DNA of 20,847 bases from Pilaira anomala (lineage: Eukaryota; Mucoromycota; Mucoromycetes; Mucorales; Mucoraceae): assembly GCA_025716855.1 (NCBI GenBank), contig JAIXMQ010000164.1:1-20847 (forward strand). Reading direction: 5' to 3'. The position numbers were made by a program, and so were the translations under genes. The notes beneath the pieces are model-generated. The model had not been told where the DNA came from. It made no database searches and saw only the letters and a list, made by a program, of their open reading frames with translations. Shown in pieces: positions 9,136 through 16,081 of this stretch. Each line of letters begins with the position of its first letter. Positions within the stretch are counted from its first letter, which is position 1.

Positions 9136-9658
9136 TGATACAGCTAGGATAAACTTAGTGTATGGTTTGGAAAGAAATTATTAAAAGTAAAAATAAGGAT
9201 ACAATTAATAAAAATGTGAGCACCAGACTGTATAGTTGTCAACTTGAAAAGACTTAAGTATGTTTTATTTATGAAAGATGATATTTTACGACTAGTCTTC
9301 AAGAAAGTAGTATCGTCAAAGTTATTATTAAACAGAGGGATAACTATCAATATGAATGAGAGTGGGAAATATAATAAACTTCACAAAGAAATAAAAAGAA
9401 TAAAAGCTATGACCTTTGGTAGTAGTATCAATAATGAATCCTTAGAGAGATAACTTTAGCGATGTAATTGTATACAAAGGAAAATTAAACAATGAAGGTA
9501 TTTGAATAGGATAACAATAAAACCAAAGAGTGAATACTAGTAAACTTATTTTAAGTAAGAACCTGATTGAAGATTTATTTATGATGTTTTTAAAAGGGGT
9601 ATTTATATGTTTTTTGAAAGTTGGTGTTACCCTCAATAGAAATTAAAGAGGCGTAACA
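9136..9658 (-). repeat. 5' LTR of element 1 (523 bp)
   Basis: This is the partner of 300-834. In sense direction it starts TGTTACGCCTC (9658 downward) and ends at 9136 (TATCA). The TATA-like ATATAAATAC lies at about 9600-9609. It would carry the promoter and R/U5 for element 1 transcription leftward into gag. Confidence 0.92.
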
Positions 9659-10261
9659 TTGTAATAACTCTTTTTTTATTAACATATATCTCATTTAGTA
9701 TGATACACCTCTCTTACAGTTAAACTGCTTGCTTATTTGGGCGTCTGACTTACAGAGGTAAAAATAATATTAAATGTTTTTTTTTTTCATTTGTAATTAA
9801 TAAACTTTACGTCTAGGAAGCTTTTTTTTTGTGTGTAGAAATACATGCTCAATTTAAGAGAATCCCGTACAGTTATTATCAAAAGGTAACATCTCAAAAT
9901 ATATTTAAAACTATATGTTTGTTTTTTTAATTTTTTAATCAAAATATAGATTTCTTTTAAATTATACGTCATATCTAAAGCTTCATGTAAGGTATGTTTT
10001 TTTTTTTTTTAGAAAACCCTGTTTTCTATAGATTTTGCGTTTCCATTTTACAAGCAAAGGTGCCATCTATTTTTTATTTATTATTATTATCATCTATATA
10101 TTAGTATAAATTACAAACCAATAAAATGAAAGTTTTAATTATGAATCACGTCTTTTCTATCAAATAAAAAATCAAATCTATTGAATGAGTAATATAAAAA
10201 GTAAATAATATGCCAATAGTAATGAAAGGATTAAAAGGTAGAAGCCAATGATAGTTAATGT
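9659..10261. other. Non-coding AT-rich stretch
   Basis: About 600 bases with many T-runs and no convincing frame, RNA or repeat. Short ORFs here are compositional. I see nothing else to annotate. Confidence 0.6.
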
Positions 10262-10504
10262 AATGTATTGTATACGCTGCGTAAATAAGATGTATACGCT
10301 GAATATACAACACGTATACAATATTGTACATGCGACGTATACAACACGTATACAATATTGTACATGCGACGTATACAACACGTATACAATATTGTACATG
10401 CGACGTATACACACGCATGTACAACATTGTTGGGAACGAAGAATTCCCGATATATCGTATACGTGTGTGTATACGCTGCATGTACACACGTATCTTACAC
10501 GTAT
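10262..10504. repeat. Palindrome-rich array with a 34-bp tandem core
   Basis: Three near-identical 34-bp units lie at 10303-10336, 10337-10370 and 10371-10404 (GTATACAACACGTATAC, then AATATTGTACATGCGAC; the first unit starts ATATAC). A diverged fourth follows from 10405. Each unit contains the self-complementary blocks GTATAC (twice) and AATATT. Further GTATAC, GTACAT and CGATATATCG palindromes, plus a GGGAA/TTCCC hairpin at about 10430-10446, extend over 240 bp. Thirty-four is not a multiple of three, so successive units cycle through reading frames. The open frames on both strands are by-products. Confidence 0.85.
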
Positions 10505-10804
10505 CCAATACTTTTTTATCTCAAGTGCGAGGGTTCAACCCCGAGTCTGATCATTCATTTATGCACATTCCTTACTGACAGAGGAAGTTTTTAATGCCTA
10601 CTATTGTTACAGCCAATCAATTTAATCAATTTCAAGTCACACCATATCACTTATTTTAGGGCTTTATGCCTGAAACATCGCCAAATTAACATACTAACAG
10701 TACCTCCGGCTGAAATAATATATTGTTGTTACATGATATTCCTTATTTAGTTTAGTTATAATATTTAGAAAGCTTTTCTCCTCTTAACAAATTGAACATT
10801 ACAA
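10505..10804. other. Non-coding interval before the LINE-like remnant
   Basis: It contains a Pol III B-box-like GGTTCAACCCC at 10532-10542 with no matching A box or cloverleaf. Otherwise there is no gene. It may include the 5' flank of the LINE-like copy. Confidence 0.4.
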
Positions 10805-10808
10805 TGGT

Positions 10809-10841
10809 GGAGTAACTAGTACTCACGGCGTCATAAGACGA
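10809..10841 (+). repeat. Structured motif, copy 1 (upstream of ORF1)
   Basis: The sequence can form hairpin A GAGTA-ACTAG-TACTC, a short linker, and hairpin B CGTC-ATAA-GACG. In this copy flanking GGTG and CACC could close a three-way junction. It lies about 160 nt upstream of the ORF1 ATG. It is related to 12639-12672. Confidence 0.7.
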
Positions 10842-11000
10842 CCACACCCTAATAAAAACCACTTTGACTACACCAAGAAACCACACATTTCTTTCACTTT
10901 TAAAACACTTTTTAGTTTGTACTACCTCAAAAAATTTATTTTTTTTTTACAACAACAACAACAGTTAGATATTACATTTAAACGATAATATTCCATTCTA

Positions 11001-12557
11001 ATGAGTGGGGTTCCTATCTCTATCCCTCCACGTAGTGGAAGAACAAATTCTGATAGCTCCTTTTCTCAACAACGTAACAGTATTAAACAAAATACTTTAC
11101 ATAAAATAAATAAACAACAACAACAAAAAAAAATTGTACGCCATTCTCGCACTGGTTCAAACAACTCTCTCTCTCCCACTTCTCAAGGTATTAAAACAAA
11201 TGACAGCAATAATAGCTTACCACCTCACCTACATCTACAACACTACTTGAAAATGTTATTTCATTGATGCAATTTCCCGACTATTGAAATAAAGTGATAT
11301 GTCCTACATGTAACAGTACAGGTACCATTATTAATAAAAATAGTACTACCTCTAGACAAATAACAGATCCCAGACCAGATCAACAATTTAAATGTAACAA
11401 CTGTAAAAAGTTTGTTACCATCACACAATTACGCAGCCTTATATCAACAGCAATTGGTACATCATCATTCACCTTGCCTAACAACACCACTGATGATAAC
11501 AATAATAATAATAATTATAATAACAATATCAACAACAATAACAGCACCAACAGTGATTCAATCATGGATTTGGATAATAAATTTTCTTCTTCATTACCTC
11601 AACAACAGCAAATTCAACAAATGATTTTCTATTAAATAAATTATCAATTTTAGAACAACGTTTAGATTCATTTCAAGTCATCATTGATGAAAATATCTCT
11701 ATGAAAGCTGAAATAAAAAGACTTACTTTGATTATAGAAAGTATGCAACAAAAACCAGCAGATCTTACTGAAAATGTACAAAAACAAATAACAAAAAAAT
11801 CACAAAAAAGTGCATCTATTTATAACAATAATAACAACAACAACGAAGAAGATGTTGGTGATACCCACATGCACCATGCAGGGGAAGCCTCATCTTCAGG
11901 TAACACACAATTAATTGATTACGATCAAAATTTCCCATCTATTTTACCACCATCAACAACAACAACAACAACAACAACCATCAAAAACAAAAAAGAAAAA
12001 ATCAATAAAAAATCATCGCTCATATAAACCAACTGAAAAGGATTTAGTTGTAGCACAACGTACCTTTCAGAAAAAAAAGAACACGAATCAGCAACTTTAT
12101 ATATACGTATGTTCCAGTACATCGTAGGTTCAGATCAAGCGAGTTAAGAAAAAAACTCTCTCTCCTTGGACTCGATAACGTTCAAATCTTAGATGCCTAC
12201 TGTCCAGATTGGAAAGTAGCTGCAATATTGACACACGAAAAATATCAACCACAATTAATTGAAGCATTTTCCAAAGCAAAAATTCTCACTTCTTTTTACA
12301 ATCATTTGGATCCAATTCATATTCGTGATCCCAAATATCAACATTTAACATTTGAACAAAAATTAGATCTTTCTAAAACAATTCAAAATAACAACATGAT
12401 GCGCGCATTGAAACATATGCGTTTTACAGCCAAATATTCAGTAGCCAGATCATTCTTTCGAGATGGTCTGATCACCTTAACACAATTACAAGACACACTC
12501 AAATCCAGATATATATCTGATGCTACAGGTTTTGTTACTTCTGTAATGGAACCTTAA
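11001..12557 (+). pseudogene. LINE-like ORF1 protein, broken
   Basis: The start is the ATG at 11001 (MSGVPISIPPRSGRTNSDSS), which opens a Ser/Gln/Asn-rich N-terminus. A shift near 11222 moves to the next frame, which has an in-frame TGA at 11285-11287 and then a zinc ribbon, CPTCNSTG (about 11300) to KCNNCKKF (about 11391). A Gln/Asn-rich linker follows and a shift near 11620 leads into a coiled coil (LLNKLSILEQRLDSFQVIID, then MKAEIKRLTLIIESM; about 11629-11750). After (CAA)n and poly-A stretches and shifts near 12000 and 12075, an RRM-like domain starts at FIYTYVPVHRRFRSSELRKK (about 12096). It continues LDNVQILDAYCPDW and VAAILTHEKYQPQLIEAF, and the frame ends at 12557. The family would be an RNA-binding nucleic-acid chaperone of LINE particles. 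The RRM call is from pattern only. Confidence 0.68.
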
Positions 12558-12638
12558 CATTTTAAACTTTCACCTTTTTTTTTTCTTAAACATTACAAGA
12601 ATTTTTTTATATCATATTTACATTTATCCTTTCTTTGG

Positions 12639-12672
12639 GGAGTAACTAGTACTCATGGCGTTGCTAAGACGA
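12639..12672 (+). repeat. Structured motif, copy 2 (downstream of ORF1)
   Basis: It shares GGAGTAACTAGTACTCA and then GGCGTT...TAAGACGA with copy 1. Hairpin A is identical. Hairpin B keeps pairing (CGTT with GACG through a G-U pair) although its loop differs. It lies about 80 nt after the ORF1 stop, where ORF2 would begin in an intact element. Confidence 0.7.
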
Positions 12673-13107
12673 ATGTAACACAGGAAGAAGACATTATATC
12701 ATATCAAATTATTATTATAACAAAATTATTTCATAGCAAATTACATCACATCTTTATTGTCATCATTATAACTTATAACCAATAATCATCATGAACATAC
12801 TTACCTTTACCATATTTATATACATCTTCTATGATATCAATTGATATCACTTTCCGTATGTTTCCGCTAAAGAAAACGTATAAATATGACCATCATTTAG
12901 ATAGTTTTCCCCTTGTCTGATTTTATATCTTTCTTTCTAAATAAAAACTATCGTAACAGAGTTTTAACAATACTTCCTTCGTATCTTTTTATTCTTTAAG
13001 TTTTACCTTTATTCTCTTTCCCATCCAAAACAGATACAATGAGCTTTACGTATAAGTAATTCAAGGGATCAATCAAAGTATAAAGTAAAAAAAAAATATT
13101 GTTTTTG
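12673..13107. other. Non-coding AT-rich interval
   Basis: No supported gene. An ATG at 12791 opens MNILTFT and then runs to a stop after 17 codons. An A10 run lies near 13087-13096 and could be a decayed LINE tail. Neither is more than suggestive. Confidence 0.4.
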
Positions 13108-13557
13108 TGAAAATATACAGGGCAAGTTATTAAGCAGTTGAAAGATCATTGTTTATTGATTCAAGAATCTGATGTCTTTTATAGACGTTCAGTTCCCATG
13201 TAAAAAAGATACATATATCAAATAAAATAAAGAGGAAAGGGGTACCTGAGGTAAAATATGATACTCTTAGTGTCGTGCTACTGTGAGTATTAAAAGATAA
13301 TAAAACTAAAATGCTAGATTGGTAAAACATTAAAATATATGTTGAACAATTCTAATGAATTGAATGTAAAAATAAAGTATAATAAAGTTATGTGCTAGAA
13401 TAAAATGGGGGTTGAGTTGATAGAAGTTCAACGAAGAAAAATAAAAAATTATAAAGAGGATCTGTTGTAAATTACAACCTGTCAAAATAGTAGAATTTCG
13501 GAATATAAAAATAAAATAAAATAAGAGTTACGAACGGTAAAATACCAGAGCGTAACA
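13108..13557 (-). repeat. Candidate solo LTR related in design to element 1
   Basis: On the minus strand it begins TGTTACGCTC, like the element 1 LTR (TGTTACGCCTC). It has a start hairpin of similar layout (GTTACG/CGTAAC outer, GGTA/TACC inner; 13527-13556) and a TATA-like run about 50 bp in. A CA end is placed at 13108 by analogy with ...CTGTATCA. The internal sequence is otherwise not similar, and no target duplication is seen (flanks TTTTG and TTAGT). It could be a distant family member. Confidence 0.32.
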
Positions 13558-13662
13558 TTAGTTTACAAAAAAAAAATTAGAGATTTACTATTTTAAATAA
13601 CAATCCAGTTTGCGTGATATGAATCCCGACAGATTTTCGTGTAACAACACCTGACAAAAGTC

Positions 13663-13671
13663 AAAAAAAAA
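13663..13671 (-). terminator. Pol III terminator of tRNA-Ser
   Basis: Nine consecutive T residues on the minus strand start two bases after the tRNA discriminator base, a strong RNA polymerase III stop. Confidence 0.85.
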
Positions 13672-13672
13672 G

Positions 13673-13754
13673 CGTCGCCTGCAGGATTCGAACCTGCGCG
13701 CTCAAAGAGCAATAGCTTAGCAGGCTATCTCGTTAACCACTCCGACAAAGCGAC
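13673..13754 (-). tRNA. tRNA-Ser, anticodon GCU
   Basis: The 82-nt minus-strand sequence folds fully. The acceptor stem is GTCGCTT/AGGCGAC (one G-U), the D stem TCG/CGA, and the anticodon stem ATAGC/GCTAT with loop CTGCTAA (anticodon GCT at loop positions 3-5). The long variable arm contains GCTC-TTT-GAGC, as expected for a class II tRNA. The T arm is GCAGG-TTCGAAT-CCTGC and the discriminator is G. Box B (GGTTCGAATCC) is canonical. There is no intron and CCA is not encoded, as in eukaryotic nuclear genes. It reads AGC and AGU serine codons. Confidence 0.96.
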
Positions 13755-13776
13755 TGAAGTTGTCTTGTCATATGAA

Positions 13777-13835
13777 CACGTGATTTTCACCGAACATTTA
13801 AAATAGTACTTTTGAGAACACGTGACATTCACGTG
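13777..13835. promoter_or_regulatory. Cluster of three CACGTG E-boxes
   Basis: CACGTG occurs at 13777-13782, 13819-13824 and 13830-13835. The last two are 5 bp apart within AACACGTGACATTCACGTGA. The site is a known target of fungal bHLH regulators (Cbf1/Pho4-type). The cluster lies 23-81 bp upstream of the tRNA-Ser gene and upstream of element 2, so which gene it serves is unclear. Confidence 0.55.
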
Positions 13836-14596
13836 AATATTCCTGGGTTTGACTCTTTTCTTTTGGTTGTGCTCTTTTTGCCTCTAAACATCTTGATTAG
13901 GCTTATTCTTTTGGTTTTTCTTCACTGTTCTCATTAGTAGTATCTTCTGGTCAAAAAGTAGTCTCTCAATATCTATTTTACTGCTTTTACTCAAGATATA
14001 TTTTAATTGTTTATTGTTATTACGCTGGTCGTGCCAAATCTCTCTCTACTTATTCTGGTCACAAAAATCTATATCAAGTGTCAACTTTATTTTGTCGATT
14101 GTTTTATTTTTCTGTTTATTTCATTTTATTTTCTGTTTATTGTTTATTTTTATTTTCTTATTTTCACTCTTTGTTATTTTTACTCCTTTCTTTTTTATTA
14201 TTATCTTTTGTTTATTTTTACTATTTTCTCTATTTTTCTTTATTTGTTATCACTTTACTTGCCTCAAATTGCTCTCTAGTTCTCCTATTTTCTCAAAAGT
14301 CACCTCAACTTATCGTCTTTTATTTCTCGGTGTTGCTAAATCAAGTCTTTTTTCTGGTTTTGACGTTTCAACTTTTAATTTACTTCAAGTGTAAAATCGC
14401 ATCGTTATTTTTTTATTCAAGATATTTTTACGCCATTTGACAAATCAAGAATATTGCAGTTTCAAGTTTTTATTTGATTTTATTTACTATAGTATTTATA
14501 TTGCAGTTACCAACATCTGGTAAAATGTCAATTGAAAAGAAGTTGATCGAAGAAAATGATCCCGTTTAGTATTTCCGTTTCTTGATATTTTCTTAG
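13836..14596 (+). other. T-rich region upstream of the element 2 promoter, probably including its U3
   Basis: No supported gene. It contains a T/C-rich block (about 14096-14260) whose open frames are compositional, and short host-like or element-like fragments. The left end of the element 2 LTR should lie in here but cannot be fixed without a second LTR copy. A TG at 14015 (TGTTATTACGC) is one possibility. Confidence 0.4.
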
Positions 14597-14604
14597 TATA
14601 TAAG
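14597..14604 (+). promoter_or_regulatory. TATA box of the element 2 5' LTR
   Basis: TATATAAG lies 230 bp upstream of the inferred LTR end and about 370 bp upstream of the gag ATG, in line with a U3 promoter driving gag-pol. Confidence 0.5.
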
Positions 14605-14838
14605 AAACATATTTTTCATATTTTAAATAAACTTATCCTATTCTTACTCTATAAATCAATCTGCTTGGTGCTCAGTGCTATAAACTTTTAATATCTATTC
14701 TCTGTGATATATATATTTATTATTAGTTTCAATAACTCTGCTTCTCTCTTCTCTGCAATACATTTTTACTGTTTGAAAACACATTTTTCTATCTAACCGA
14801 AGAAATAATCAATAAGTCAAATACTTATATTACATTTT

Positions 14839-14856
14839 GGAGACCACGCCGTGATT
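14839..14856 (+). other. LTR end and primer-binding site candidate of element 2
   Basis: The string ATTACA ends at 14834 (LTR-like CA end). It is followed by TTT and then TGGAGACCACGCCGTGAT from 14838. Element 1 has the same arrangement: CA, then TTT, then TGG. The tRNA primer is not assigned. Confidence 0.5.
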
Positions 14857-14972
14857 TTTCAAACTTTTGCAATCTTTACCTATTGTTATTTCTTTTTTCT
14901 GTGTCTGGTGTCTTTTTCTGTTGTGTTAATCCAAGTATATTAATCAATTCAAAAAACTATTTTTCAAGTAAC

Positions 14973-16043
14973 ATGCCTACAACTCCTCAGCCAAGTGTTT
15001 CAATTAACACGGATCAAGAGTCTTCTCGTACTACAGTCAATGCTGCCTCTGCTGGTCGTATCAGTAAATTTTTAGCTAAACCTTCTATCTTTCGTGGTGA
15101 AAAAAAAGATTCGGCTAATCCAATGGTGTGGTTGAATGCTATGGAACGTATTTACAAAGGTATGAGTTTTTTGGATGAAGAAATGGTTATTGTTCTTGCT
15201 TCCTATTTTGCTGGTCCCGCCGCTATTTGGTGGAATATTATTGAACCCAAGATTCATACTTGGTCTGATTTTGTTAAGGAGTTCACTGTTCTATTTGCTT
15301 CTGAAGCTCAAAAAGATGCTTGGTGGGAAGAACTTGAAAGTCTAAGCCAAGATGTTAATCAAACTATTGATGATGTAAAATTTCGTGTAATGGAACTGTC
15401 TACCTTATTGAGTGTTGGTAACTCGACTAAGATTAGATATTTTATGCGTGCTATTCACCGTCATATTGCTTTACGTGTTTCGGATGTTAATCCTCTTTTG
15501 AATAACTGGGAAGAAGTTACTGCCTGTGCTAAAAGAATTGAAATGAATGAAAATAAATATGGTAGTGGTATTACTATGGTACAAACCAAGGTGTCTACTA
15601 ATGCAGTTGTAGTACCTACCGATCTTGCCTCTTACGTATATTCATCTCCTGATAATAGTAGTCGTAACAGTGGTGATACTGGTAGCAATACCTCTTTAAA
15701 TTCATTAGCTTCTACAGTGGATCGTCTATGTCAAGGTTTTGATGCTTTGCAACTCTCAATTAATACAGCTAATAACAGCGGTAACAATAATTATCATGGT
15801 TCGAATCAACAAGTTAGAATCGCTAGTCCTCCTGTCACCAACAATGAAAGGAAATGCTATAACTGTCAAGAATTAGGCCATATTGCTACATATTGTTCCA
15901 AACCTCGAGTACCTCGTAGAGTACAACCCAACTATGGTGGTAATGATAATCGTCAGGAACAGACTCCAGCTTCTGGTGTTAACGCTATACCGCTTGGTGG
16001 TGAAGGAGCTTCTTCTTCGGGAAAAGTTCAAGGACGTTATTAG
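14973..16043 (+). CDS. Gag of Ty3/gypsy element 2
   Basis: The ATG at 14973 (MPTTPQPSVSINTDQESS) is preferred over the non-ATG extension to 14883. The 356-residue product has the retrotransposon Gag capsid-type domain (KPSIFRGEKKDSANPMVWLN, AAIWWNIIEP, FVKEFTVLFAS, DVKFRVMELSTLL) over about residues 30-210. It also has a CCHC zinc knuckle, CYNCQELGHIATYC (C295, C298, H303, C308), which binds the element RNA during particle assembly. A Ser/Asn-rich linker joins them. The frame is intact. It ends at the TAG at 16041-16043, which lies inside the stem-loop of the frameshift signal and overlaps the open pol frame by 40 nt. Confidence 0.92.
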   Translation: MPTTPQPSVSINTDQESSRTTVNAASAGRISKFLAKPSIFRGEKKDSANPMVWLNAMERIYKGMSFLDEEMVIVLASYFAGPAAIWWNIIEPKIHTWSDFVKEFTVLFASEAQKDAWWEELESLSQDVNQTIDDVKFRVMELSTLLSVGNSTKIRYFMRAIHRHIALRVSDVNPLLNNWEEVTACAKRIEMNENKYGSGITMVQTKVSTNAVVVPTDLASYVYSSPDNSSRNSGDTGSNTSLNSLASTVDRLCQGFDALQLSINTANNSGNNNYHGSNQQVRIASPPVTNNERKCYNCQELGHIATYCSKPRVPRRVQPNYGGNDNRQEQTPASGVNAIPLGGEGASSSGKVQGRY

Positions 16044-16064
16044 GTAGTCCGCCTAATAATGTCC
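16019..16064 (+). promoter_or_regulatory. Predicted -1 ribosomal frameshift signal between gag and pol
   Basis: The heptamer G GGA AAA (16019-16025) lies in the correct phase, with gag codons GGA and AAA. A 6-nt spacer follows. Then GGACGTTATTAGG (16032-16044) pairs with CCTAATAATGTCC (16052-16064) as a 13-bp stem with one G-U pair and a 7-nt loop. The pol frame is open only from 16004, so the shift must happen between 16004 and 16043, where this heptamer sits. After the shift the frame runs without a stop into pol. Loop bases GTCC could also pair with GGAC at 16084-16087 as a weak pseudoknot. Confidence 0.8.
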
Positions 16065-16081
16065 GTAATAATAATCTTGAT

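Larger units (their letters stand above)
300..9658 (-). mobile_element. Ty3/gypsy LTR retrotransposon (element 1), defective, with a nested insertion
   Basis: Two direct repeats (300-834 and 9136-9658), each with TG...CA ends, bound an internal region that on the minus strand encodes Gag, protease, RT, RNase H and integrase in Ty3/gypsy order. A PBS-like TGG follows the 5' LTR and a purine run precedes the 3' LTR. The LTRs differ by three substitutions and two indels over about 522 aligned bases, which suggests recent insertion. The coding region nevertheless carries at least nine frameshifts, one in-frame TAG and a 1.2-kb DNA transposon. The 5-bp flanks (AATAG on the left, TTGTA on the right) do not match, so no target duplication is visible. 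The RT (YIDD) and integrase (D, D, E) catalytic residues are still readable. Confidence 0.93.
10809..12672 (+). mobile_element. LINE-like retrotransposon remnant (ORF1 only)
   Basis: A decayed ORF1-type protein (zinc ribbon, coiled coil, RRM-like domain) lies between two copies of a structured 33-34-nt motif. This domain order fits ORF1 proteins of L1-type LINEs. No endonuclease or reverse transcriptase follows: after 12557 there is the second motif, then AT-rich sequence. LINEs usually lose the 5' end, so retaining ORF1 while lacking ORF2 is unusual and suggests internal deletion or a later rearrangement. The exact element ends are not visible. Confidence 0.55.

Noticed and set aside
10303..10404. 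CRISPR array
   Set aside because: Units are directly tandem with no spacers, and the setting is eukaryotic.
10521..10548. tRNA-like T-arm or SINE with B box GGTTCAACCCC
   Set aside because: The stem does not pair properly (GAGGG against CCGAG), and no A box or anticodon arm is found upstream.
10146..10594. Several Tyr/Arg/Ile-rich frames on both strands
   Set aside because: They arise from the 34-bp palindromic repeat, which is open on both strands. Its unit length is not a multiple of three.
10805..10848. HDV-like or hammerhead ribozyme at the LINE 5' motif
   Set aside because: It is too short for the HDV nested fold, lacks the conserved catalytic C in copy 1, and has no hammerhead core (CTGATGA/GAAA).
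12791..12844. Possible start of LINE ORF2 (MNILTF resembles some endonuclease N-termini)
   Set aside because: Only seven residues look similar and the frame stops after 17 codons without any endonuclease motif.
14007..14440. Three overlapping hydrophobic frames (Phe/Leu/Tyr)
   Set aside because: They come from a T-rich stretch. All three frames are open at once and there is no signal or domain pattern.
14525..14569. Micro-ORF MSIEKKLIEENDPV or terminal exon after a CAG acceptor
   Set aside because: It is 14 codons long, lies in a presumed LTR region, and has no supporting upstream exon.
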